DNA from: Saccharothrix ecbatanensis
GTDB lineage: Bacteria; Actinomycetota; Actinomycetes; Mycobacteriales; Pseudonocardiaceae
Direction of reading: 5' to 3'
DNA: 64,000 nt
Assembly (NCBI RefSeq): GCF_014205015.1
Contig: NZ_JACHMO010000001.1
Location: 1,550,001 to 1,614,000, forward strand
Position numbers and translations under genes: made by a program. The notes beneath the pieces are model-generated. The model searched no databases. It was not told the DNA's origin and saw only the letters and a program-made list of their open reading frames with translations. Position 1 is the first letter of the stretch. Each line of letters begins with the position of its first letter. This document shows positions 47,407 through 57,568 of this stretch, piece after piece.

Positions 47407-48073
47407 ACGGCGCTCCCTCCGGCTGGTACGGCGTGCGCGGCGACGGCGTCGGGTTCGACGGGAACTGCGGCGCCAACGTGCCGTATTCAGGCGCAGGCGC
47501 AGGCGTTGGAGTCGCTGTCGTCGGCGGCACCGCGGTCGGCGTGGTGACCGGAGTCGTCGGCGTCTGGTCGGTGTACCCGCTCTGCGTTCGCGGCTCGTTC
47601 GCGGCGCCCATGCTCTTGGCGGCACGGGCGACCATGAAACCGGCCACGGCAGCGCCGATCAGGAACGTCCCCGGCTTGCGGCGGGCGAAGTCCTGCGCCG
47701 AGTCCAGCAGCCCGCGCGCGCCCCGCTCGTCCAGGTACCGCGCCGCCTGCCGGCTGGTGTCCGCGACCTGGCGCAACGCGCCCGCGGTCAGCGAGTCCGG
47801 ACCCGAGTCGTCGGCCATCGTGCCCAACTCGTCGGCGATCCGGTTGATCTGCCGCGACACCCGCCGCGCCTGCTCCTCGGCCTCACTGGCCACCCGTTCC
47901 CGCATGTCCCGCGCGACGTGCTTGGCCTGGCCCGCCGCCTCGTGGGCCACCTGCCCGGCCTGCGCACGCGCGGTCGCGCCCACGTCTCCTGCGGCCTGCC
48001 TGGCGTGCTGCGCCATGGCGGTGCCCTCCTGCTGGGCGGTCTCCCGGACCGCACCCACTTGGTTCTCGTCCAC
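47393..48073 (-). CDS. Amphipathic-helix membrane-associated protein of unknown family
   Basis: 226 residues. The N-terminal 110 residues are charged helices with repeats (AGDVGATARAQAGQVAHEAAGQAKHVARDMRER), then RKPGTFLIGAAVAGFMVARAAKSMG forms one membrane segment, and the last 60 residues are Thr/Pro-rich (TPTTPVTTPTAVPPTTATPTPAPAP), probably exposed outside. GTG at 48073 with AGGAG upstream. First gene of the operon with holin-X-like and DUF3618 proteins; the three together look like an envelope-stress module. Confidence 0.7.
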   Translation of the reverse strand: MDENQVGAVRETAQQEGTAMAQHARQAAGDVGATARAQAGQVAHEAAGQAKHVARDMRERVASEAEEQARRVSRQINRIADELGTMADDSGPDSLTAGALRQVADTSRQAARYLDERGARGLLDSAQDFARRKPGTFLIGAAVAGFMVARAAKSMGAANEPRTQSGYTDQTPTTPVTTPTAVPPTTATPTPAPAPEYGTLAPQFPSNPTPSPRTPYQPEGAPYVQR

Positions 48074-48289
48074 GGCTGACTCCTCATGTCGGCGTGTTCT
48101 CGCCTACCGACCTACCCACCTGACAGCCGGCTAACCTCCTTCGCAACGGCAACTATCCGGGCGCGAGCGTGTCCTCCGCACGTGGCGGCGGAATAGCCCA
48201 CAAAGTCGGCCCTTCACCTGTACGAGAACGTAATCGGCCGGATTGGCGGGTCACCGTGAGGTCGTAATACGCGAATCGCGAGGAATCGG

Positions 48290-49045
48290 TCACCAGGTCG
48301 GTCGGGCGGTGATCCCACCGTCCACGACCAGGTTGTTCCCGGTGATCCACGACGCCATCGGCGAGGCCAGGAAAACGCAGGCGTCACCGACGTCCTCGGG
48401 TCGACCGAGGCGACCCATCGGCACGGCCCTGGTCCACCGCTCGACCCCGTCCGGCCAGTCTTCGGCCAATCCCGGTCGCTCGATCAAACCGGGCGACACG
48501 GTGTTGACGCGGATGCCCCGCGGCCCGTACTCCAGGGCGGCCGACCGGGCGTACATGATGAGAGCAGCCTTCGACGCGCTGTAGTGCGCGTGCCCGGCGG
48601 CGGGCTGGAGGCCTTCGATGGAGGCGATGTGGGTGACCGACCCACCTTCCGGCAGCACCTCGACGGCGGCCTGGGTGCAGGAGAACGCGCTGGTCAGATT
48701 CACGTCCACCACCGCACGCCACTGCGCGTCCGTCATGTCCGACAGCTCCTGCACCGGCTGCACGCCCACGCAGTTGACCACCGCGTCCAACCGCCCACGC
48801 CAAGACGCCGCCTCGCGCACCAGCCGACGGCACTCGTCCACGGACGAGAGGTCGGCCCGCAAGCCGGTCGCCCGACCACCCGCCGTAGTGATCTCCGCGA
48901 CGAGCGCCCGCACGTCACCCCGATGCCCGTGCACGACCACCGCCGCCCCGGCCTGCGCGAACCGCACCGCGATGCCGTGCCCGATGCCCCCACTGGCCCC
49001 GGTGACGAGCGCGACCTTGTCCGTGAGAAGTCCTGTCACGGGCAC
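48290..49045 (-). CDS. Short-chain dehydrogenase/reductase
   Basis: 251 residues of the classical SDR type: TGASGGIGHGIAVRF (cofactor binding), NCVGVQP, catalytic Ser in ITHIASIEG (written THIASIEG), YSASKAAL (Tyr and Lys), and SPGLIERPG. C-terminal GNNLVVDGGITARP is typical of 3-oxoacyl-ACP reductase/glucose dehydrogenase-like members. Substrate unknown. Two GTG codons (49045, 49039) are possible starts; neither has a strong ribosome binding site. Confidence 0.85.
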   Translation of the reverse strand: MPVTGLLTDKVALVTGASGGIGHGIAVRFAQAGAAVVVHGHRGDVRALVAEITTAGGRATGLRADLSSVDECRRLVREAASWRGRLDAVVNCVGVQPVQELSDMTDAQWRAVVDVNLTSAFSCTQAAVEVLPEGGSVTHIASIEGLQPAAGHAHYSASKAALIMYARSAALEYGPRGIRVNTVSPGLIERPGLAEDWPDGVERWTRAVPMGRLGRPEDVGDACVFLASPMASWITGNNLVVDGGITARPTW

Positions 49046-49188
49046 GGAGAGTAGCGCCAAGCCCCGGCAAGCGCCGCCTGTCACCGAAAGGTCCCGGCGT
49101 GGAATGTCGGTGTGGCGTTCAAGGCCCTCGCGCAGCTCGCTGACCAGCACGAATGCGCGTTCGCCGAGGACGTGTTTCGATCAACGGC

Positions 49189-49325
49189 ATGGCGCTTGAC
49201 CTCGTCCATCCTCCGAAGGCCCGACCGGGAGACCGGATCGCGGTCCTCTCGCCGTCGTCGGCGGCGAGGACCAGATCACGGTGATCCCGCACCTCGACGC
49301 CGACCTCGTCCAGTCGGACCGGACG
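49189..49325 (+). pseudogene. Fragment of an LD-carboxypeptidase (peptidase S66) gene
   Basis: From the ATG at 49189 one reads MALDLVHPPKARPGDRIAVL followed by SPSS, the N-terminus of S66 LD-carboxypeptidases. In a second frame from 49263, GEDQITVIPHLDADLVQSD follows, which is the region around residue 75 of that family. The roughly 50 residues between and the whole remainder are missing, so only two short pieces survive. It ends where the NDK-like gene begins. Confidence 0.6.
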
Positions 49326-49336
49326 GAAACAGGCCG

Positions 49337-50293
49337 ATGACCCCCGGCCCGGTGATCGACCTGGACCCCGGTGACCAGGAGTGGGTCGGGCTCACCCGGT
49401 CGGCCCGCAAGCGCGAGCTCTTCACCGAGGACCTGTACTTCAGGGAGGCCTGGGCGGACGCCGTGAGCGTCTTCGGGGACCGCACCACCGCCGTCATGGG
49501 CGAGGTGGCGCTGTTGAACTTCAAGTGCGACGGGCTGATCGGCCGCCGGATAGGCGCCACGCTGGATTTCCTGTCCACCAACGGCTTCCAGGTCGTCGGC
49601 GTCTCACCCATGCGGCACAACCGGCACTCCATGCGGGAGCTGTGGCGCTACAACTGGCACGTCTACACGGTCGACCGGCTGGCGCTGACGACCGTGATGC
49701 ACGCCGCCACCGACACCATGCTGCTGATCCTGCGCGACACCCGCTACGACGGCGTGGTGCCCGGATCGGTGCGGCTGGCGGACATGAAGGGCTCGGCGAA
49801 CCCGGCCGGCCGTGACCCGGACAGCCTGCGTTCGGTGTTGCGGCCACCCAACCAGGTGATCAACTTCGTGCACGTCGCCGACGAGCCCGCCGACATCGTC
49901 CGCGAGGTCGGCATCTTCCTCGACCGGGCGCAACGGCGTGAGCTGTTCGCCCTGGTGCGCGACCGGTTCACCACGGGCGCGGACGAGGAGGCCGCGGCGC
50001 TGCGCGTGAAGCTGGAAGCCGAGTACCCCGAGAACGACTTCGACATCGCCAAGGCGCTGCTGCGCGTCGAACGGACCGGCTCGGTGAGCGCCGCGGACAT
50101 GGCCGAGCTCCGTGCCGCGGTCGACGGGGGAGAGCCGCTGGGCTGGGACCGGCTGCGGGCGATCTTCCCGCCGGACTCGCCGGTGGACCGGTGGGACTTC
50201 GTGATGATCGCGACCGACACGATGGTCCCCGAGCGCACGGGCGTGGTCGACCTGCTCCCGGCCGGCAGCCGCGCGGAGTGGGCCGGACCGTGA
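49337..50293 (+). CDS. Nucleoside-diphosphate-kinase-like protein
   Basis: 318 residues. Residues of about 45-205 resemble an NDK domain: GEVALLNFKCDGLIGRRIGATLDFLSTNGFQVVGVSPMRHN at the start and PNQVINFVHVADEPADIVREVGIFL at the end. The latter keeps the histidine of the NDK active site (N-x-x-H-x-x-D). The usual NDK has about 140 residues; here an N-terminal extension of 40 and a C-terminal helical region of about 110 residues are added (LKAEYP-like ENDFDIAKALLRVE). It may use the phosphohistidine for another transfer. ATG at 49337 is preceded by a weak AGG. Function uncertain. Confidence 0.55.
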   Translation: MTPGPVIDLDPGDQEWVGLTRSARKRELFTEDLYFREAWADAVSVFGDRTTAVMGEVALLNFKCDGLIGRRIGATLDFLSTNGFQVVGVSPMRHNRHSMRELWRYNWHVYTVDRLALTTVMHAATDTMLLILRDTRYDGVVPGSVRLADMKGSANPAGRDPDSLRSVLRPPNQVINFVHVADEPADIVREVGIFLDRAQRRELFALVRDRFTTGADEEAAALRVKLEAEYPENDFDIAKALLRVERTGSVSAADMAELRAAVDGGEPLGWDRLRAIFPPDSPVDRWDFVMIATDTMVPERTGVVDLLPAGSRAEWAGP

Positions 50294-51781
<1,488 letters not shown>

Positions 51782-51911
51782 CGCACGACAGAACGACCGG
51801 TGCCCGCTCGTCCCACTTCGGGGCCGGCGGGCACCGCGCTGTCCAGGGGCCGGTGGGTGTCCCGGGCCGGTGCTGTCCGGGACTGGTGCTGTGCGGGGCC
51901 GGGTGTTCGGG

Positions 51912-52709
51912 TCAGTCGCCGAACTCGATCGAGCCGTCCCGCCGCCCGCTCTCCGCGAGGTGCCGGAAGGCGAAGCCCGCGACCACCAGCCAACCGGTCG
52001 CCACGCACAGCTCCAGCGCCGCACCGCCCGCCACCACGCCCGCCGGCGCCCCTGCCAGCAGGTCGCGCACCGCACCCAACCCGTGGGTCAGCGGCAGCAC
52101 CTCGGCCACCTGCGGGAACGGCGCCGGCCAGAACGTCGTCGGCACCTGGACCCCGCACACGAGCATCAGCGTCAGCGAGCCGATCCCGCTCACCAGGTTG
52201 CGCACCTCCACCTTGCGCAGCACGAACGCCGCCAGCACCAGCCCGAAGCAGTACGTCGACCACGACACCAACGCGATCAGCGGCAACGCGAGCAGCGCCC
52301 GTGGCATCGGCAACGGCAGGCCGAACAGCGGCGACAGCACGAACAGCGCGATCGAAGCGCACAACGTCCCGTCCAGCAGCCACTGCGCGCTGCGCCCGAC
52401 GAACAGCGGAAACGCGCTGGTCGGCGCGGCCACCAGCAGCGGCAGCGTGCCCGCCTGCCGTTCCCACGCCGTCGACGCGCACACGAACAGCGACACCAGC
52501 GCGGCGATGAACACCGCGTTCCCGACGAGCAGGTACTGGGTGCGCTCGGCCGACCCGAGCAGCCGCCCGATCACGGCGTAGAACGCCACCTGCGTCAAGA
52601 TCCGGGACAGCCACGCGAACGACCAGGTGCGCCACGTGTAGATCACCTTCAGGTCGGCCCGCGCGCTGACGAACGCGGCGGCCAGCACCCGCACGTTGTC
52701 GCGGATCAC
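51912..52709 (-). CDS. ABC-2 type permease (second subunit) of the peptide-locus exporter
   Basis: 265 residues with about six membrane helices (ILTQVAFYAVIGRLL, YLLVGNAVFIAALVSLFVCAS, WLLDGTLCASIALFVLSPLFGLP, ALLALPLIALVSWSTYCFGLVLAAFVL, IGSLTLMLVCGVQV, ALELCVATGWLVVAGFAF). ABC-2 family, as in drug, O-antigen or bacteriocin exporters. The GTG overlaps the stop of the first permease by four bases, so both are made in equal amounts. Last gene of the operon that begins with the 20-residue peptide; the likely cargo is that peptide. Confidence 0.85.
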   Translation of the reverse strand: MIRDNVRVLAAAFVSARADLKVIYTWRTWSFAWLSRILTQVAFYAVIGRLLGSAERTQYLLVGNAVFIAALVSLFVCASTAWERQAGTLPLLVAAPTSAFPLFVGRSAQWLLDGTLCASIALFVLSPLFGLPLPMPRALLALPLIALVSWSTYCFGLVLAAFVLRKVEVRNLVSGIGSLTLMLVCGVQVPTTFWPAPFPQVAEVLPLTHGLGAVRDLLAGAPAGVVAGGAALELCVATGWLVVAGFAFRHLAESGRRDGSIEFGD

Positions 52710-53473
52710 GCGAAGCTCACCGCCCCCGTCGTGCGGACGCGTTGCAGGATGCGCCGCAGCACCCACACGCCCACCACCATCGCGGCCAGCCCCAGCCCGG
52801 CCACCACGGCCAGGCGCGCCGGCGCGTTCGGCACGGCGCCCGGACGCAGGCAGTCGCGGATCAGGTCGGTCGACCACGACAAGAAGATGACTTTGGTGAT
52901 CGGTTGCAGCCACTCCGGCAGCAGCGGCGCGGGCACGACGGCACCGCTGAGCAGGTAGAACGGGTACGACAAGGCGTTCTGGAACGTCCGGGCCGACCGG
53001 GACAGCACGAAGACGCCCGCCAGCGCCGACGCGGTCATCGCCATCGCCACGGCGGTCAGCGCCAGCGTCGCCGCGAACAGTCCCACGTGGTGGACGTCCA
53101 CCACCACGCCGAACGTGAGGCGAGCCACCACGACGCTCTCCACCAGGGAAAGCAGGCTGATCACCGTGATGGTCGTGGTCCGGCCGAGCACCACCAGCGA
53201 CAGCGGCGCGGGCGTGCTGATCAACGCTTCCAGCGTGCCCTGGCCGCGGTCCGCGTCGATGATGTCGCCGGACTCGTTGATCGCCATCTGCCACACCGCG
53301 ATCACCGTCGCGCCCACCACCGCGTACGGGGCCAGGTCCGCCCTCCCGGAGTGCACCATGATCGCGACCAGGGCGAGGGTGAACAGCGGTGTGGCGACGA
53401 GCGCGCTCAGGTTCGCGATCCGGCGCATCTGAAGCCCCTGGAACCACACCGCGGCGCCGAAGACCGTGATCAC
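52706..53473 (-). CDS. ABC-2 type permease (first subunit) of the peptide-locus exporter
   Basis: 255 residues, about six helices (LSALVATPLFTLALVAIMV, YAVVGATVIAVWQMAI, VISLLSLVESVVVARLTFGVVV, VGLFAATLALTAVAMAMTASALAGVFVL, ALSYPFYLLSGAVVPAPLLP, LAVVAGLGLAAMVVGVWVLRRIL). Typical ABC-2 features include DADRGQGTLEALISTPAPLS in the first cytoplasmic loop. GTG overlaps the ATPase stop by four bases. Pairs with the downstream permease as a heterodimer. Confidence 0.85.
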   Translation of the reverse strand: MITVFGAAVWFQGLQMRRIANLSALVATPLFTLALVAIMVHSGRADLAPYAVVGATVIAVWQMAINESGDIIDADRGQGTLEALISTPAPLSLVVLGRTTTITVISLLSLVESVVVARLTFGVVVDVHHVGLFAATLALTAVAMAMTASALAGVFVLSRSARTFQNALSYPFYLLSGAVVPAPLLPEWLQPITKVIFLSWSTDLIRDCLRPGAVPNAPARLAVVAGLGLAAMVVGVWVLRRILQRVRTTGAVSFA

Positions 53474-54429
53474 CGCACCACGCTGCCCCGGTCGCCGATG
53501 ACGTGCAGGTAGACGTCCGCCAGCGACGGCTTGCCGGTGGAGATCCGCGCGACGCCCGCCTTGACCAGCAGCTCGACCACCCGTGCCGCCGCACCCGCCG
53601 CGTCGGTCTCCACCACCAGCGAACCCTCGGCCCGGGTGGCGTCCCGCACGCCCGGCACCGCACGCACGGCGACGGCCACGTCTTCGGGAACGTCCTCGGC
53701 GACCACCCGTTCGTAGGTGCTCAGCCAGTCGCCGATCGTCCTCGGGTTCTCGGTGGCCACGAGCCTGCCCTCGTCGATCAGCGACACCCGGTCGCAGACC
53801 GCCTCGGCCTCCGCCATGTCGTGCGTGGTGATCAGAATCGTCCGGCCCTCCGCGCGCAGTTCGCCGACCAGGGCGCGGAAGTCCCTGGCCGCCACCGGGT
53901 CCATGCCGATGGTGGGCTCGTCCAGCACGAGCAGCTTGGGGTCGCCGATCAGCCCGCGGGCCAGGTGCAGGCGCTGCTTCATGCCGCGCGAGAACGTCTC
54001 GACGCGCTCGTCCGCCCGGTCGGCCAGGCCCACCCGCTCCAGCAGGGCGGCGGACCGCTGCCTGCCGACGGATCGCGGCTGCCGGTACAGCGCCGACCAG
54101 TAACGCAGGTTCTGCCGCGCGGTGAGCCTGCCGTACAGGCCGCGCTCGCCGCCGAACACGATGCCGAGGAGACGTCGCACCGCGGCGGTGTCGGAGACCA
54201 CGTCGTGGCCGAAGATCTCCGCCCGGCCGCCGGTCGGCAGCAGCACGGTGGACAGGATCTTGCACAGGGTGGTCTTGCCCGCGCCGTTCGGTCCCAGGAG
54301 GCCGTGCACCTCGCCTACGGCGACGGACAGGTCGATCCCGTCCAGGGCGACGCGCGGCTCCTGCCGTTTGCGCTCGTAGGCGCGCCGCAGCCCTTCGACG
54401 ACGACGGCCGAGCCGGTCGGTTCGCTCAT
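53470..54429 (-). CDS. ABC transporter ATP-binding protein of the peptide locus
   Basis: 319 residues. Walker A GPNGAGKTT, Q-loop, signature FSRGMKQRLHLARGL (SRGMK in place of LSGGQ, common in ABC-2 ATPases), Walker B LLVLDEPTIGMDP and H-loop TTHDMAEAEAV. A C-terminal DrrA-like extension of about 90 residues follows. It powers the two permeases encoded behind it. Its ATG overlaps the nucleotidyltransferase stop (TGATG). Confidence 0.9.
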   Translation of the reverse strand: MSEPTGSAVVVEGLRRAYERKRQEPRVALDGIDLSVAVGEVHGLLGPNGAGKTTLCKILSTVLLPTGGRAEIFGHDVVSDTAAVRRLLGIVFGGERGLYGRLTARQNLRYWSALYRQPRSVGRQRSAALLERVGLADRADERVETFSRGMKQRLHLARGLIGDPKLLVLDEPTIGMDPVAARDFRALVGELRAEGRTILITTHDMAEAEAVCDRVSLIDEGRLVATENPRTIGDWLSTYERVVAEDVPEDVAVAVRAVPGVRDATRAEGSLVVETDAAGAAARVVELLVKAGVARISTGKPSLADVYLHVIGDRGSVVR

Positions 54430-55517
54430 CAGGCCCCACCAGCGCGGTCGGCGTCGACACGGTCCAGTTCGGCGAGTGCCCGGTCGTACTGCTCCTGGGT
54501 CACCTCGGGGTGGTCCACCATCAGGTAGTCGCCGACCGGGGTCTCCATCACGACACCGCCGTCGTACCGCAGCACGCGGGACCGCGTCATGTCGTCGCGC
54601 CGCTCCTCTCGCAGCAGCAGGCCGCCGACCTCCCGGCCCGCCGCCAGCGCCGCCGCGATCGGGTCGTCCGGCGGTTCCGGCGATGACCAGGCGAGCCGCC
54701 GCTCCCGTTCCCGCGCGGCCGAGTCACGCAACGGCGGCAGCGCGTCGGCGAGCCCGCCGAGGTCGGTCTCGGGCGCCGCGAGTTCCAGCAGTTCCAGCAG
54801 TTCCGGCGCGAGGTTCCACTCGACGGCCGCGGCGGCGACGTCCGCGCCCGACCGGACCAGCGGGGCGAGCACGGCCACGTCGACCAGGTCCTTGGCGGTG
54901 AAGGCGCGCTGGAACCGCTCCTCTGCCACCGCGAGCAGATCGGACGTGACCGGGTCGGCCGGCAGCGGCACCCGGACCGGCACCGACCCCTGGTCGCCGG
55001 GGAACGCCGCGGTGGACAGCTCCACCCGGTGCTCCTTGTCCAGGAACGGGTCCGCGCCCGGCCACGCCAGGTCGATGATCAGGTGCTGCTCGGGGTGGCC
55101 GTACACCGACACCCCGACCGCCTCGACCGGGCACAGCTCAAGCACCGCCCGCACCGCGCGCCACAGCGCCTCCTCGTCGGCCACCACCAGGTCGAGGTCG
55201 CCGACCGCGCGCACCAGCCCGTCCGGGTAGTGCCGGGCGATCGACGGTCCTTTGAGGACGTTGACCGGCACGCGCGCGGAAAGCCCGGCGAGGACCCCGG
55301 CGTAGAGCGTCCGGCGCGTCGTGGTGCGGTTCAGCTCGTCCGACGAGCCGCTGCCCAGCGCCATGCCGTCGCGTGCGAACGCAGACAGCACCAAGGCGGG
55401 GAAGGACCAGCCGTGGTCGCGAGCGGTGCGCACCAGCACGTCGGGTGTGTCGTCCTCGTCCACGTCCAGCAGCCGGTGGAGCAGGGCGAGGTCGACACCG
55501 GTGGCGGTGGTGGTCAT
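54429..55517 (-). CDS. Nucleotidyltransferase family protein (PF14907-like) of the peptide locus
   Basis: 362 residues. The middle region VNVLKGPSIARHYPDGLVRAVGDLDLVVADEEALW has the LKG ... R ... GDLDL pattern of the uncharacterised nucleotidyltransferase family, with the DxD acting as metal ligand. Members turn up in lasso-peptide and other RiPP clusters, where transfer of a nucleotide or of a sugar has been suggested but is rarely proven. It lies seven bases after the second M16 gene, whose last codons contain its GGAGGA ribosome binding site. Role here: possibly a peptide modification or self-protection step. Confidence 0.7.
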   Translation of the reverse strand: MTTTATGVDLALLHRLLDVDEDDTPDVLVRTARDHGWSFPALVLSAFARDGMALGSGSSDELNRTTTRRTLYAGVLAGLSARVPVNVLKGPSIARHYPDGLVRAVGDLDLVVADEEALWRAVRAVLELCPVEAVGVSVYGHPEQHLIIDLAWPGADPFLDKEHRVELSTAAFPGDQGSVPVRVPLPADPVTSDLLAVAEERFQRAFTAKDLVDVAVLAPLVRSGADVAAAAVEWNLAPELLELLELAAPETDLGGLADALPPLRDSAARERERRLAWSSPEPPDDPIAAALAAGREVGGLLLREERRDDMTRSRVLRYDGGVVMETPVGDYLMVDHPEVTQEQYDRALAELDRVDADRAGGA

Positions 55518-55524
55518 GGGGTGG

Positions 55525-56706
55525 TCATCCTCCGGCTCGTACCACGGTCGTCAGGTTGGCCAGCACGTCGGCGGCGGCCTCGGCGATCGCGCCGGCCGGC
55601 ACCGCGGTCAGTGCCGCCAGGTCCGCGTCCGCGGACCACGGGACGCCGCCCGCACGGGACCGGACACCCGCCAACTTCGCAAGTTCCAACGGGTTCTCGG
55701 TCTGGAGCAGCAGTTGCACTTCCGCCCGGCGCTTGGCCGTGCGCAGGTCCTCGTCCTCGGGTCCGCGGTCGGCGAGTTCGCCGAGCAGGCCGCGCACGAT
55801 CCGCTCGACGCGGTCGCCGTTGCCGTCGTCGACACCCACGAGCATCCGCCACGCGCCGGCCTCGGTGTAGCCGCGGTCCCACGTGTCGAACGCGTAGCCG
55901 AGCGCGTGCTCGTCACGCAGCCGCCGGTACAGCAGGGACGCGGGGCTGGAGTCCAGCAGCAGCGCCAGCAGGTCGTACGCCGGGCGTTCCGGGTCGCCCA
56001 TCGCGGGGGAGCGGACGCCGAAGCACAGCCAGAAGTAGCCCTGCGGCCAGGTGATCGGGTCCCGCCGCACGGGTGTGAGCGGCGTGCGGTCGTCGGGCAG
56101 GCGGTCGTCGGCGAGGTTCGCGATCACGTCGCCGGGCAGGTCCGGGATCTCGGGTCCGACCACGGACAGGCTCACCGGGCGGGTCAGCACCGCGCCGGTG
56201 TGGTGCGCGCGCACGTGCTCGGGGCGGATCGCGCGGATGCCCTCCGGTGTTCCGCCGACCGGCGCGCCGAGCGGGTGACCGGGGAACAGGGCTTCGAGGA
56301 TGGCGTCCTGCGCCTGCTCGCTCGGATCGGCCGCGCCACCGGCCAACTCCTGGAGCACGACGTCCTTCTCCCGCTCCACGGTCGCCTCGTCGGTGTCGAG
56401 CGAGAACGCCGCCTCCAGCAGCAGGTCGAGCACTTCCGGCGCGTCGTCCGCGTGCACCTGGGCGTAGAACTGCTGTTCCTCCAGGCCGGTGTGCGCGTTG
56501 ACCGTGCCGCCCATCCGCTCGGTGCGCCGGCTGAACGACTCGCCGCCGCGCAGGGGGGCGGACATCACCAGGTGCTCGACCAGGTGGGTCAGGCCGCCGA
56601 GGCCGTCCGGGTCCGAACGCGACCCGCACGTGACGGTGAGGCAGAGACTGGTGGTCCGCAGACCTGGTTGGACCGCGGGCAACAGGGTCAAGCGGCGGTC
56701 AGCCAC
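55525..56706 (-). CDS. M16-family zinc metallopeptidase (second of the pair)
   Basis: 393 residues of the M16B type. Zinc motif HLVEH in GGLTHLVEHLVMSAPLRGGESF, and the distal glutamate in EKDVVLQELAG. Second, non-catalytic-like half: LLALLLDSSPASLLYRRLRDEHALGYAFDTWDRGYTEAGAWRMLVGV. M16 enzymes act as two-halved clamshells on short unstructured peptides. GTG at 56706 overlaps the GNAT stop. Similar pairs process subtilosin A (AlbE/AlbF) and PQQ (PqqF/PqqG). Here both members keep HxxEH. Confidence 0.85.
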   Translation of the reverse strand: MADRRLTLLPAVQPGLRTTSLCLTVTCGSRSDPDGLGGLTHLVEHLVMSAPLRGGESFSRRTERMGGTVNAHTGLEEQQFYAQVHADDAPEVLDLLLEAAFSLDTDEATVEREKDVVLQELAGGAADPSEQAQDAILEALFPGHPLGAPVGGTPEGIRAIRPEHVRAHHTGAVLTRPVSLSVVGPEIPDLPGDVIANLADDRLPDDRTPLTPVRRDPITWPQGYFWLCFGVRSPAMGDPERPAYDLLALLLDSSPASLLYRRLRDEHALGYAFDTWDRGYTEAGAWRMLVGVDDGNGDRVERIVRGLLGELADRGPEDEDLRTAKRRAEVQLLLQTENPLELAKLAGVRSRAGGVPWSADADLAALTAVPAGAIAEAAADVLANLTTVVRAGG

Positions 56707-57568
56707 CGGGAACCACCTCCGCCGGCCGTGCGAGCGAGGACAACGGGAGTGACCAGTACGTGGTGTCCGGCCGCCAGCCCTTGGCCAGCAGCGCGTCGAA
56801 GACCTTGTCCGCGGTGGCGTCACCACCGGACACGTAGCCGCGCAGCGGGAGCCCCACCCGTCGGGCGTGCTCCACCGCAGCCGACGTGAGCAGCGGTCCC
56901 ACGGGGGTGCCGTGCGCGCGGGGCAGCACGAACTGGTCGAACAGCTCCAGGCGGTCCTGGCCGGTCAGGTCGTCCTGGTCGGGCAGCACGGTGGCGTGGC
57001 CCGCGAAGCCGTCGCCGTCGTGCGCGACGAACACCGCACCCACTTCGAGCGCCTCGACGAACAGCTCGGCCGCATAGTCGTCCACTGTGGACTGGTCTGT
57101 GGTGGACCCGGACCGGCGGTAGCCGTCGACCAGCGCGGCGGCGAACAGCGGCACGACGTCGTCGGCGTCGTCCGCGGTCGCCCTCCGCACCTGCGTGCCC
57201 GGTGCCGGACGCGCGGTCACGAGCCGATCGGTGGCGAGCACGTAACGCATGTAGGCCGCACCGCCGGGTGTTGTGGGCGGCTCGCTGCCGGCGAGGAGCA
57301 CCAGCACCAGTCGGTCGATCTCCGGGTGGCGTGCCGCCGCGGCCGTGGCCAGCTCCGCCACCAGGTCGGATCCGGTGTGGACGGACGGCGCGAGGAACGT
57401 GACCAGGGCGCGGGCGTCGCCGCTGACCTCGTCCACTTCGGGGGTGATCACGACGAGGTGGTCCGCCACCCGGGCGAGCGCGTCGGACCCGGCCAGCAGC
57501 TCGGCGACGTCGGCCGCGACGCCCAGCGCGCGGAGCTCGGCCGCGTCGGCGTCAGGACGCGACGACAT
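56699..57568 (-). CDS. GNAT-family acyltransferase of the peptide locus
   Basis: 289 residues. The C-terminal 155 residues are a GNAT domain: VRRATADDADDVVPLFAAALVDGYR, VGAVFVAHDGDGFAGHATV (beta strand 4), DQFVLPRAHGTPVGPLLTSAAVEHARRVGLPLRGYV (acyl-CoA binding region) and ALLAKGWRPDTTYWSLPL. The N-terminal half has no recognised domain and may bind the peptide. A transferase between two peptidase genes in an operon led by a Lys-rich peptide suggests N-acylation of lysines or of the N-terminus, as GNAT maturases do in selidamide biosynthesis; this is inference. ATG at 57568 overlaps the first M16 gene by 17 bases. Confidence 0.7.
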   Translation of the reverse strand: MSSRPDADAAELRALGVAADVAELLAGSDALARVADHLVVITPEVDEVSGDARALVTFLAPSVHTGSDLVAELATAAAARHPEIDRLVLVLLAGSEPPTTPGGAAYMRYVLATDRLVTARPAPGTQVRRATADDADDVVPLFAAALVDGYRRSGSTTDQSTVDDYAAELFVEALEVGAVFVAHDGDGFAGHATVLPDQDDLTGQDRLELFDQFVLPRAHGTPVGPLLTSAAVEHARRVGLPLRGYVSGGDATADKVFDALLAKGWRPDTTYWSLPLSSLARPAEVVPGG

